64,000 nt of DNA from a virus. Below the pieces are notes generated by a model. It was not told the origin of the DNA and did not search any database. It saw nothing but the letters and a program-made list of their open reading frames with translations. Made by a program: the position numbers and the translations under genes. The DNA is taken from IMG/VR virus record IMGVR_UViG_3300022226_000003, positions 1 to 64,000 of that record. One strand, 5' to 3'. Positions 26,601 to 33,457 of the stretch are shown here, piece by piece (the stretch's first letter is position 1; each line of letters starts with the position of its first letter).

Positions 26601-28297
26601 CAATAGAGACGGCTAAGATTGATAACTTTATGAAAGGTGATTATAAAAATCTTTCTAAACTTAATAGTTATAAAACAGCATTAGCGCTAGAGCAAGATGC
26701 CTCTTCATCAGGTGCGCAAATAATTGCTTTAACAACTAGAAACAAACAATTAGCTGAATTGAGCAATGTTATTCCAACTAACCAGAAGAAAAGATTATAC
26801 GATGAGATAGCAGCAGCTACCTTCAATGATTCTAGATTTAGACAGTTAAATTTAAGGTTGGGAATAAATGAGAAAGATTTACGAAAAGCTGCAAAAGCAC
26901 AAAATATGGTTACATTCTATGGTGCTGGCGATCGCACAGGTATTCTGAATGTTGAACGAAAACTGGCTTCAGCTTTGGAAAGACAGCCTGGAACATTGGT
27001 GGTCAAGGCTTCCCAGAGAGATGAAATCTTGGGTGAAATTTCCGCCAGAATAGCTAGGTTTGAAAAGTTCGATCCAGAAACTGCAGCTGAGCTTGCAGTA
27101 TTAAGGACAAATGTTAGAGATATCTTTAATAAGGGTCTAAATCCTGGCCAAGATATCATGGATGATCTATATTTCTTGTCACCACAAACTAAAGATTTCT
27201 TAGAAAAGATGTCTTTGAGTTATGATAAAGTTATCACACCGAACGATTTTAAAGAAATTGCTTCAATTATGAGTGAATACCTAGCAGAACAGACTCCTGT
27301 ACTTAAAACATTCACGAAGTTTTTAGGTCGTCTTGCGGAAGATTTCCTTGAAAACGCCAGACCATCTAAGAGTGATTTTGATTGGAAAAGTATTTTTAAA
27401 GTAAAGCTATTAGGTACACGTAAGGATGGATATAAATTACCTGACAGAATAGGTGAAATATTGGGAGTAAATACTTCAAAATCTGTGAGTGAATCTTTTC
27501 TAAGTAAATTTGGTTTCTGGAAGCCCAATGGGTTTCTTGATGAATTAATATACGGCACCAGAGATCCTTTAAATAGACGGATCGGTGCCAAGTACTTTAA
27601 AATTGATATTGCAAAAATTAAGAAAATTTATGAATTAGAAATTTTCAGAGCAAATAAATTACCCAAACGTTGGACAAATGTACCTTGGGTTAATTTTGAT
27701 AAAAAGACACTAGAACAAAACTTTACATCAACAATAGAAACACGGTTATTTTACAGAGATAAAGATGGAAATCCTATTACAAATATTATTCAAATAGATA
27801 ATAAGAGTGAAGCTACATGGTGGGAACAATTCATAAATAATTCTGGCAATATAAATGACATTGCAGATACAGCTAAGGCTAGAACAGCTTATGCTGTAAA
27901 TGGAACTCATTCTAATGACGCAGTACTCGTCAAGAGATTTCATATCTGGGGTAGAGAAAATAATGTAAATACAGCGACTGTTCATGATGCTTTCTTCACT
28001 AATATTGGTGAGATGTTGGAAGCTAAACAAGCATTACGGAATATCTACGCTAAGGCAGCCGAATCGAATGTAATCAAACAAACATTAGATGAAATGCGCG
28101 CTAGGGGTTTTCCGAAGGAATTATATGATAAGTATTTAAATGAAGCAATTGAGATAGGGCTGATACCGATACCCGGTAAATCTAGGATTGGTGGAAGGCT
28201 TCTAACTGATACGGATATATTAACACGCGAGGATATTTTAAGAGATATAGATGAGGTTTTTGAAGACGACCTTAGCTGGTATGGTGTTGGCGGGTAG
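23678..28297 (+). CDS. MuF head protein fused to a single-subunit RNA polymerase (putative virion RNA polymerase)
   Basis: 1539 residues. About residues 85-260 form a MuF/SPP1 gp7-type head-morphogenesis domain: LDSRTTPVCSHRDG (D216, C223) and LPPAHYRCRS (H243, C246). A long helical middle follows. From about residue 600 the protein reads as a single-subunit RNA polymerase: IDSRARIYD (D859-R863, the D/TxxGR motif with Gly to Ala), motif A EQDASSSGAQ (D1007), motif B KAQNMVTFYG (K1073 and Y1081, exactly eight apart as in T7 K631/Y639), and motif C TVHDAFF (H1436-D1437). MuF proteins sit in the capsid at the portal and can be ejected. I infer a packaged polymerase that transcribes early DNA, as the N4 virion enzyme does. 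The A-C distance (430 residues) exceeds T7's (275) and is closer to N4's. The core of the MuF domain is abnormally GC-rich. Confidence 0.85.
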   Translation: MVDNVNTQIYDGRLNRAALLRLYENNTISKVDIVMDGHVFRLDKLIKNSKMTSTSFKSFEINLNRELKRTYREVFSVSKRSLLDLASDQVSYTYQNLEAGVSKVWRTKRPQRRIAEEIVLKQPLHSNKTLEQGWVGISAGERKRLSSVIRKGIAEGDTPEVIARNVRKGNIHKITRNQSRALVTTSITSVAAQADHEVYAANGDALKGWQYVAVLDSRTTPVCSHRDGHIYPIGDTKHLPPAHYRCRSTTTPVVKSWDDLSKLEGVNQVRKRNLKKLNPAQVAFYDGLTPLKESYNSWLLRQPTNIQVKHLGSYQKVDLFNNGKLSVDKFTAPSGAELGIRQLRQLTDSEYTAPSDTKRFALAKERLDAMHLGASRPEDFIDDIKLTNTLRDYYVLQSAELDGTLSLTNYRGNLIGTKRRTKNLVLNKLPREDQLLFNPITGRYEDSRLFQPAPAVLENNLKLVNESLVLKQADKDYIIKFIASLESRMSVNERAVVADNLRILFTRYRKNPEVWTNFKAVSQAQIKFDVMNVSDSIETQLRKDANLLKKLKQDNYIDPVLGAVQLDDLSNNFINNISKRNRWEDKVAPKLARQLRDIFDRNIPIRLQRRIPDDKLQQFYLRFAHRLSLADSPDVDNLAVSLGRDLYNMAELNGTKQQWHTLGKKIIESNNKFFKLETFGVQKRRMKSRLSGQYFGPYYDTFSYNIRITDPRIQEYSRLNRSIDVGLRIGVTDPKNRLLFREGYKTYFYKDKLGGYVDTRIPITSSSAFRDFPEEFIDKDMVSALNWAAKSEFKVDEDYYDFVNKLLNFADDRGRAQYFDDLNQYRRYIISRGDSYERFKSMQWFRDRNIAFSNHPFIDSRARIYDRGFISPQSGETFRPFLNTSYERALGEIGFKNFNDQIGSFLGGLDDFFEGRFNSLSITGRQKIANKWRPELVKIGNHMIRGKPNDIRAILQSDIVAKIEGEELGKFLRFAIETAKIDNFMKGDYKNLSKLNSYKTALALEQDASSSGAQIIALTTRNKQLAELSNVIPTNQKKRLYDEIAAATFNDSRFRQLNLRLGINEKDLRKAAKAQNMVTFYGAGDRTGILNVERKLASALERQPGTLVVKASQRDEILGEISARIARFEKFDPETAAELAVLRTNVRDIFNKGLNPGQDIMDDLYFLSPQTKDFLEKMSLSYDKVITPNDFKEIASIMSEYLAEQTPVLKTFTKFLGRLAEDFLENARPSKSDFDWKSIFKVKLLGTRKDGYKLPDRIGEILGVNTSKSVSESFLSKFGFWKPNGFLDELIYGTRDPLNRRIGAKYFKIDIAKIKKIYELEIFRANKLPKRWTNVPWVNFDKKTLEQNFTSTIETRLFYRDKDGNPITNIIQIDNKSEATWWEQFINNSGNINDIADTAKARTAYAVNGTHSNDAVLVKRFHIWGRENNVNTATVHDAFFTNIGEMLEAKQALRNIYAKAAESNVIKQTLDEMRARGFPKELYDKYLNEAIEIGLIPIPGKSRIGGRLLTDTDILTREDILRDIDEVFEDDLSWYGVGG

Positions 28298-28299
28298 AT

Positions 28300-28318
28300 A
28301 CCCCGTTAAATTAACCCA
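28300..28318 (+). repeat. Control element copy 2 (accccgttaWattaaccc)
   Basis: A 19-bp exact match to the copy at 329-347, starting three bases after the stop of the MuF-polymerase gene. The core GTTA-AAT-TAAC can form a 4-bp stem with a 3-base loop. It precedes the scaffold and capsid genes. Confidence 0.6.
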
Positions 28319-28330
28319 TACTATATTTTT
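28309..28330 (+). promoter_or_regulatory. T7/T3-class promoter-like sequence before scaffold and capsid genes
   Basis: AATTAACCCATACTATA (28309-28325) matches 14 of 17 bases of the T3 promoter from -17 to -1 and carries the ATACTATA octamer of the candidate at 578-600. The predicted +1 is T, not the usual GGG, which is unusual. It lies upstream of the most highly expressed virion genes. Confidence 0.4.
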
Positions 28331-28338
28331 TATAGTAT
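28318..28338 (+). other. Perfect 8-bp hairpin with T5 loop
   Basis: ATACTATA (28318-28325), loop TTTTT, TATAGTAT (28331-28338), followed by a T-rich run. It could be a weak terminator after the MuF-polymerase gene or a polymerase recognition structure. The stem is AT-only, so a terminator role is uncertain. Confidence 0.5.
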
Positions 28339-28353
28339 CTATTTTTCTAAAAT

Positions 28354-28372
28354 CATAATACTGTGTATTATG
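28354..28372 (+). promoter_or_regulatory. Perfect 8-bp hairpin with 3-base loop, N4-type promoter candidate
   Basis: CATAATAC-TGT-GTATTATG (28354-28372). The N4 virion RNA polymerase recognises hairpins with a short stem, a three-base loop and a central purine; this hairpin has loop TGT with central G. It sits 29 bases before the scaffold ATG. The link to the MuF-polymerase is inference. Confidence 0.4.
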
Positions 28373-28400
28373 TCTTAAGTTGTACTTGAGGAATAAATTT

Positions 28401-29117
28401 ATGCCCGGCACTGATGAAACAAACACTGGCGATAGCACTGATGGTAATGGTAGCACCGAAAATGCTGCATCCACCATTACAGTTAAACCTAGTGAATCCA
28501 AATCTCCTAATGCGTCTGAAACTTCTGGTGATAGTGAGTTATCTATCCAAGAACAGATTCAAAAAGGGATTGATGAAGCTTTAAAACCGCTAAAAGAGAA
28601 AGTTGATAAAGCCTATTCTGAAAGGGATGAGGCTCTGGTTAAAATTAAGGAACATGAAGAAAGGTTAAGAAAAGAAGAGTTAGAAAGACTTGAAGCGGAA
28701 GGAAAGCATAAAGAAGCCTATGAAGCTAGACTCAGAGATGAGGAAGCTAAAAGACAAGCTCTTGAAAAACAAAATATTGAACTCACGAGAGATATTGAAG
28801 TTAAGAATGAGCTTTCTAAATATGAATTCAGGAATCAAAATGCCCGAAATATGGCGTTTCGAGATATCTCTGGAGATCTAGTTAGAAATGATAAAGGCGT
28901 TTGGGTTCACAAAGATGGTGACAGTGTAGAAAATATAGTTAAAGCTTACGTGGAAAGTGCAGAAAATTCTTTCTTACTTAAGCCGAAGGTTTCATCAGGT
29001 TCAGGCACCGAGATTATCGAAACTAATAACTCCTCAGGTGGCAACAAATCACTTTTCGACTTACCGCAATCTGAGGTACTTAACATGGCTGCGAAGGGAA
29101 ATCTTCGCAAAAGATAG
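28401..29117 (+). CDS. Capsid scaffolding protein
   Basis: About 238 residues from an ATG nine bases after a gagga site (an in-frame start at 28380 is less likely). It has a low-complexity Ser/Thr/Asp N-terminus, a long charged coiled coil over residues about 50-150 (KIKEHEERLRKEELERLEAEGKHKEAYEARL) and a C-terminal part with DLPQSEVLNMAAKGN. This composition and the position directly before the major capsid gene are typical of scaffolds that shape the prohead and are then removed. No protease motif is evident. Confidence 0.8.
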   Translation: MPGTDETNTGDSTDGNGSTENAASTITVKPSESKSPNASETSGDSELSIQEQIQKGIDEALKPLKEKVDKAYSERDEALVKIKEHEERLRKEELERLEAEGKHKEAYEARLRDEEAKRQALEKQNIELTRDIEVKNELSKYEFRNQNARNMAFRDISGDLVRNDKGVWVHKDGDSVENIVKAYVESAENSFLLKPKVSSGSGTEIIETNNSSGGNKSLFDLPQSEVLNMAAKGNLRKR

Positions 29118-29129
29118 AGGAAATATTAA

Positions 29130-30332
29130 ATGCCATTACGTATTAATGTTGCAGGTGCTACTGAATTTGCGCTACAAGAAGCAATTGGTGCTTATTCAGA
29201 TGAAGCCTACACCAATGCCAAAAAACTTTCAAGTACAGGTATTGTAGGCGGAAACCCACAAATCGATACCAGCTCAGAGACCTATATTGGTCAAATGCGT
29301 TGGTTTAAACCCTTAAACCCTACTATCAATACAGCTTCTCTGACAGTAGCTACTGATGGTGCTTTCACCACTTACGGTTCGGAATACCTGAACTACGTCA
29401 AAACTGCTCGTACCCACGGTGCGCAGAAAGTTAACCTGCAAACCCTGGTCACTCAGCAAGATGGTCTTGCTAAGATCAGCCGTGATTTCGGTGAAACCAA
29501 GGCTCAAGATGAGCACAATGCTATCCTTGCTGTTCTGAAAGGTGTTGCTATTGCTGAACTTCTGCATGGTACCGGTGATGCCGGTGGTGGTGCTGGTCTT
29601 GGTGGACAAGGCTGGGATAATGACCCTACTGATCCGCTGTATGGCTTCTACGTGGATCTTGGCGCAAATCCGATTGTCACAGCCCCGGCTGCTGCTAATA
29701 TTGGCGCTCAACGTGCTGCAGGCTTCCTTGATGCTATCGGTATGGCTTACAAAGATTACGAGCCGGAATTCTTCTACCTGATTACTAGCCCTGAAGTTAT
29801 GGCTTCTCTGCGTTCTGCTAATCTTGTAGATGAAACCAAAGTTGTTGACGGTAATATTGTTTTTGACACTATTTTCCAAGGTAAATTCCGTTTAATTCAA
29901 ACTCGTGCAACTCAAAGTTTGACTGCTGCAGAAATTGACAAATTTGATGCCACGAACGTATCTAATCTGGGTGTTGATTTAGTTGGTCAGAAGACCACTT
30001 ATCTTGTACAACCCGGTGCATTGGCGATGGAAGCTCTGCAGATTGCAGAAGATGTTGAATTTGATCGTGATGCTTCTGCTTATGCTGGTGGCGGTACCAC
30101 TGAAATTTGGTATCGTTGGGGCTACGTCGTTCATCCGGGCGGTTACAACTGGACTGGTTCGCAAGATGCTTTCCCGAGTGATGCTCAGTATAAAGAAGTC
30201 ACGAATGATGGCGGTGCGACTACCGCAACTGTTGTGGCAATGCCCGCAGCAACTACGGGTTACACTGGTGTTTGGACAAGGAAGGCTAATTCTGTACTCT
30301 CACTAGGAATTTTACCTGTATTCCACGCTTAA
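29130..30332 (+). CDS. Major capsid protein
   Basis: 400 residues directly downstream of the scaffold. The N-terminus (MPLRINVAGATEFALQEAIGAYSDEAY) and the long helix with EYLNYVKTARTHGAQKVNLQTLVTQQDGLAKISRDFGETKAQDEHNA sub-segments fit a phage capsid protein. Codons are noticeably more C/G-ended (for example cgt, ctg, ggt, acc) than in neighbouring genes, as expected for a very highly expressed gene. The fold (HK97-like) is assumed from family knowledge. An aggaaa site lies ahead of the ATG. Confidence 0.82.
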   Translation: MPLRINVAGATEFALQEAIGAYSDEAYTNAKKLSSTGIVGGNPQIDTSSETYIGQMRWFKPLNPTINTASLTVATDGAFTTYGSEYLNYVKTARTHGAQKVNLQTLVTQQDGLAKISRDFGETKAQDEHNAILAVLKGVAIAELLHGTGDAGGGAGLGGQGWDNDPTDPLYGFYVDLGANPIVTAPAAANIGAQRAAGFLDAIGMAYKDYEPEFFYLITSPEVMASLRSANLVDETKVVDGNIVFDTIFQGKFRLIQTRATQSLTAAEIDKFDATNVSNLGVDLVGQKTTYLVQPGALAMEALQIAEDVEFDRDASAYAGGGTTEIWYRWGYVVHPGGYNWTGSQDAFPSDAQYKEVTNDGGATTATVVAMPAATTGYTGVWTRKANSVLSLGILPVFHA

Positions 30333-30347
30333 TTTTGGAGTTCACTT

Positions 30348-30830
30348 ATGGCCCTTGTAAAAGGAACAAATTCATATGTAACAGTAGCGGAAGCTGACAG
30401 TTATTTTGCAGATCGTTTGGATGCAACAGCTTGGACAGCTGCCACTGCAGACCAAAAGAGTCAAGCATTGATTACTGCTACTGCTATGTTAGATAATTTG
30501 GACTGGATAGGAGTGGCTGTAAGTGATCTTCAACCTCTAGCGTTTCCTCGAATTGGCATATATTTTGACCCTCGTGTTGGGGCTGATGTAATGTTTGAAG
30601 ACACTGTTGTCCCGATTAGGATCGAGATAGCTGCTTTCGAGTTGGCTCTCCATCTATTAAATAATAGTGGATTGCTGGATGATACAGGGCGTGTTGACTC
30701 TATTGTGGTGGGTTCCATAGAACTCAAAGACATAAAGCCTGCTCAAAAATTACCTCCATTTGTGTTACAGCAGATCAAACCTTTAAGGGTTAGGCCTTCA
30801 GTAACTAATTCATGGTGGAGAGCTAATTAA
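30348..30830 (+). CDS. Head-tail connector / adaptor (DnaT-like fold family)
   Basis: 160 residues. VKGTNSYVTVAEADSYFADRLDATAWTAATADQKSQALITATAMLD is the signature of the phage DnaT-like or gp6/gp15-type head completion family that follows the capsid gene. Such adaptors bind the portal and begin the neck. It overlaps the next gene by one base (TAATGAG). Position and motif agree well. Confidence 0.75.
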   Translation: MALVKGTNSYVTVAEADSYFADRLDATAWTAATADQKSQALITATAMLDNLDWIGVAVSDLQPLAFPRIGIYFDPRVGADVMFEDTVVPIRIEIAAFELALHLLNNSGLLDDTGRVDSIVVGSIELKDIKPAQKLPPFVLQQIKPLRVRPSVTNSWWRAN

Positions 30831-31189
30831 TGAGTTATGTAAATCTGGTTAATAAAAGTTTGACTGTTGCATTTAATTCAGTCAAAGATTTAGCGACAGA
30901 TATTACTTTCACGAAAAAGGCTGTTACTGGTTATGATTTTTCAACAAAACTTAATACTGCAAATGCACCCACTGCTTTAAATATTAAGGGAGTGGTACTG
31001 GATTCTAAAAAAGGTAAATTAAATAGTGATCGAAATTCACAATTAAAAGAGATAATGTTAAAGCGTCAAGATATTGGTGATATTACTTTTTATGATTCAG
31101 TCAGTATTGCAGGACAAGATTGGCGACTAGGCTCAACTATTGCAGATAATGGTTATATTGTGATGGTTGAGGCTTATAGAGAAATATAA
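30830..31189 (+). CDS. Head-tail joining protein (stopper-like)
   Basis: 119 residues, strand-rich, with KGVVLDSKKGKLNSDRN in the middle and DSVSIAGQDWRLGSTIADNGYIVMVEAYREI at the end. The position between adaptor and tail-completion genes and the size fit a neck stopper protein. Single-base overlaps with genes on each side suggest coupled translation. Family call by context. Confidence 0.6.
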   Translation: MSYVNLVNKSLTVAFNSVKDLATDITFTKKAVTGYDFSTKLNTANAPTALNIKGVVLDSKKGKLNSDRNSQLKEIMLKRQDIGDITFYDSVSIAGQDWRLGSTIADNGYIVMVEAYREI

Positions 31190-31596
31190 TGGGTAAATAT
31201 ATTGATATTCAAAATGATATATTTTCAGTATTTGCTTCCGCTGGTTGGTTAGCCGAAGCGATCCCCACATATCCTCAAAATCATATTCCTATAAATCCGG
31301 GAACGGAATTTATAAGAGTTTCTATAGTACCCTCAAGCTTTTTGTCAACATTGGATTCCTTATCAGGTCAATTAATTATAGATATATTTACTGTCGCTGG
31401 AGAAGGCCCTTCGAGACCTTTCGAGATCGCTGACATTCTAGACCAGTACCTAACAGGCAAATATTTAGAAACTAGTGGCAATGGTGCTACTCAATTTTTA
31501 AATAGCGCTATGGGTAGTGGTTCCTTAGATGCGGATAACCCAGGGTTATACCGATCTATGTACACAATTTCTTTTAATTATACTGGAGTACAATAA
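31189..31596 (+). CDS. Tail completion / terminator protein
   Basis: 135 residues, beginning MGKYIDIQNDIFSVFASAGW and containing EFIRVSIVPSSFLSTLDSLSGQLIIDIFT and a later EIADILDQYL. This is the layout of the DUF4128/lambda gpU-like tail terminator group, which caps the tail tube. It overlaps the tail tube gene by one base. Call by pattern and gene order. Confidence 0.65.
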   Translation: MGKYIDIQNDIFSVFASAGWLAEAIPTYPQNHIPINPGTEFIRVSIVPSSFLSTLDSLSGQLIIDIFTVAGEGPSRPFEIADILDQYLTGKYLETSGNGATQFLNSAMGSGSLDADNPGLYRSMYTISFNYTGVQ

Positions 31597-32177
31597 TGGC
31601 TCAAATTTCTTCAATTGGTGCAGGTCTATTTTCCGATCTGTCTGTTTGTGTAGATGCTACTGATAATGGGGTCGCTATTGCGACACCCAATGAAGCTAAC
31701 TTTAAATTATGTTTTGCTAATGAGTTAGCTAACGGTGCAGCTCCTACAGTTGCTACTGGTGAATTTATTCGTATCACTAATATTCGCGAATTTCCGGCAA
31801 TCGGAACTCCGCCTAATATCGTAAACGTGCCTGTATATGGTCAGTTGACTTCGCAGCAAATTCAAGGTCAAGCTGACGCACCTTCTCTAGAATTATCTAT
31901 TAACTATGTTGGTGATGCATGGCAAGATACTGCTAACTATCTTGGTAGCTTTGTGGGTGATGGTATTCAACGTGTATTCCGCTTCGCTCTGTTGAACTCT
32001 GAACCTACTGGTGGTTATGCTTCGGTTGTAGGTCAGATCGGTACTGTTGAGAACAGTCAGTATTTCTGGTTCGGAAAAATTGAGGCTTTTCAGGTTACCC
32101 CTCAGTTAACTGATGCCAACACTGCGACCGTAACAATGACAATCCAGTCGAATATTTACGGTGCTTTCACTGATTAA
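31596..32177 (+). CDS. Major tail tube protein
   Basis: 193 residues, beta-rich, with IRITNIREFPAIGTPPNIVNVPVYGQLTSQQIQGQADAP sub-segments and a C-terminus TVTMTIQSNIYGAFTD. These are usual for the tube subunits of long-tailed phages. A clear terminator hairpin follows immediately, as often seen after abundant tail tube genes. It is located between tail completion and chaperone genes. Confidence 0.8.
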   Translation: MAQISSIGAGLFSDLSVCVDATDNGVAIATPNEANFKLCFANELANGAAPTVATGEFIRITNIREFPAIGTPPNIVNVPVYGQLTSQQIQGQADAPSLELSINYVGDAWQDTANYLGSFVGDGIQRVFRFALLNSEPTGGYASVVGQIGTVENSQYFWFGKIEAFQVTPQLTDANTATVTMTIQSNIYGAFTD

Positions 32178-32184
32178 TTTATAT

Positions 32185-32208
32185 GGGGCTTCTTAATGAA
32201 GCCCCTTT
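32185..32208 (+). terminator. Intrinsic terminator after tail tube gene
   Basis: A perfect 8-bp stem GGGGCTTC-ttaat-GAAGCCCC (32185-32205) followed by TTT. It would reduce transcription into the downstream tail genes after the abundant tube protein. It also contains an ATG (32196) that is therefore unlikely to be a real start. Confidence 0.75.
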
Positions 32209-32225
32209 CCATCAAAGAAGATACA

Positions 32226-32462
32226 ATGAATGAAGAAGATTCGAAACCTTTCAGTATGGGGTATGTCCTTCGAACTACTGCAAAACATATGCGCAAAAGT
32301 ATTGACATCAGTATTCGCAAAACATTTGACAGAGTTCAGGAGTTTGCGGAGGATCGTTCCAAATCTGAAGAGGTATTTAAAACCCTGTCTCATTTACATC
32401 AAATGAGGAAACAATTAGATGAATTCCAATATCAATATTCCGACGATTTCAAAGGAGAATAG
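32226..32462 (+). CDS. Small hypothetical protein before tail chaperone
   Basis: 78 residues from the ATG at 32226; the upstream ATG at 32196 lies in the terminator hairpin and is disfavoured. It is charged and helical (TAKHMRKSIDISIRKTFDRVQEFAEDRSKSEEVF). No family recognised. It ends just before the chaperone start, whose ribosome site lies in its last codons. Confidence 0.5.
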   Translation: MNEEDSKPFSMGYVLRTTAKHMRKSIDISIRKTFDRVQEFAEDRSKSEEVFKTLSHLHQMRKQLDEFQYQYSDDFKGE

Positions 32463-32463
32463 T

Positions 32464-32784
32464 ATGTCCGAAGTTAGTGGACTTAAAAGTGTTGTAGGTA
32501 CTAAGCAAACTAAAGAATATAAATTTATGGGAACTAAGTTAATTCTCACTAAATTGACAGTTTCTCAAGTACTGGAGATACAAGAGTTAAGTAAGATTTC
32601 TGAGAAAGAAGATCTCAAAGAAAGAGATGCTTTTGATTCGATTAAGACTGTTATTAGAATGTCAGTTCAAGATTCAGATGATATGGAAGATGATGACTTC
32701 AATGAACTACCGTTAGATGAGTTGATTAAACTCTCTCAGGAAATTATGAGGTTCTCAGGTATTGCTGATACTGAGGGAAAGTAG
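32464..32784 (+). CDS. Tail assembly chaperone, short form (gpG-like)
   Basis: 106 residues. The ATG at 32464 follows an aaggag site; an in-frame ATG at 32419 inside the upstream gene is less likely. It is acidic and helical (residues about 60-106) with TKEYKFMGTKLILTKLTVSQVLEIQELS at the start. It precedes the tape measure gene by two genes and carries the slippery heptamer near its end, as gpG-type chaperones do. These proteins coat the tape measure during tail assembly. Confidence 0.78.
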   Translation: MSEVSGLKSVVGTKQTKEYKFMGTKLILTKLTVSQVLEIQELSKISEKEDLKERDAFDSIKTVIRMSVQDSDDMEDDDFNELPLDELIKLSQEIMRFSGIADTEGK

Positions 32785-33140
32785 TACTCTCTGATCAAGA
32801 ATTAGTTATCTACGAAGTAGCTTTTTGTTTAAATAAATTTGCTTATGAAGTATATGAGATACCTTATGAGGAGCTTTTGAAATGGATAGATTTCTTTGAA
32901 AAGCGGCCCCTTGGTTGGAGAGACGATGACAGAGCATATAAGTTACTATCAGCTTGGGGTGTTAAAGCTGATCCTTGGGAGGTATTCGAAAGTCTCGGTA
33001 AGTTAAAAAGATCTAGTGAAAATGATAAGAGCCTAAATGATAGGAATAATAGTGAGTTATATATTACAACAGATTCTTTTAAAAATTCTATACTTTTCCA
33101 AAAACTAAAGAAAGCAAAAGGAGGTTCGAAAATTGCGTAA
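32464..33140 (+). CDS. Tail assembly chaperone, frameshifted long form (gpGT-like)
   Basis: A -1 frameshift at 32775-32781 joins the first 106 residues to about 119 more residues in the -1 frame, giving about 225 residues. The T part runs VVLSDQELVIYEVAFCLNK...WIDFFEKRPLGWRDDDRAYKLLSAWGVK, which reads as a continuous protein without stops from the heptamer to 33140. An internal TTG at 32877 is thus probably not a start. The G/GT scheme is the lambda strategy for coating the tape measure and recruiting the tube. Confidence 0.8.
32775..32781 (+). other. Slippery site for -1 frameshifting (GGGAAAG)
   Basis: G GGA AAG lies exactly in the zero frame (codons gag-gga-aag) one codon before the TAG stop. 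It is the same heptamer used by phage lambda for gpGT. After slipping, the frame continues gta-gta-ctc without stops to 33140. Confidence 0.82.
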
Positions 33141-33441
33141 AGTTACAGGTGTAAAGCAGACACTCAATGCTATGAACCTTCAGTATCAAAAAGAATCTGC
33201 TCTTGGTCAAAGACGTGTAAAAGATAAATTGTTAGAGAATATTAAAAACTTGACACCAGTTGATACTGGTAAAGCCAGAGATGGTTGGTATCAAACGAAA
33301 AATTCTATAGAAAATGATGTAGAGTATGTTAATACATTGAATAGTGGCTCTAGCAAAAGAGAGCCATTACATTTTATAGAAGAAGCCGTGCTTAGTACTC
33401 GTGGTATAAAAGTAAGAGGTACTATTGTTTTCCCAAAATAA
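33133..33441 (+). CDS. HK97 gp10-like tail component
   Basis: 102 residues from a TTG start with a very strong aaggagg site eight bases upstream, overlapping the end of the chaperone. It contains LKNLTPVDTGKARDGWY (written LENIKNLTPVDTGKARDGW in the protein), the signature of the HK97 gp10-like tail completion family, and an HFIEEAV segment at the end. Gene order differs from lambda, where the equivalent lies ahead of the tube gene. Confidence 0.7.
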   Translation: MRKVTGVKQTLNAMNLQYQKESALGQRRVKDKLLENIKNLTPVDTGKARDGWYQTKNSIENDVEYVNTLNSGSSKREPLHFIEEAVLSTRGIKVRGTIVFPK

Positions 33442-33457
33442 CAGAGGTTTTAGCTAA

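Noticed and set aside
32196-32225. ATG at 32196 as start of the 78-residue gene
   Set aside because: It lies in the loop and stem of a perfect terminator hairpin; the ATG at 32226 is preferred.
32877-32879. TTG start for an independent gene after the tail chaperone
   Set aside because: The frame is open back to the GGGAAAG slippery site, so a frameshift product explains it better.
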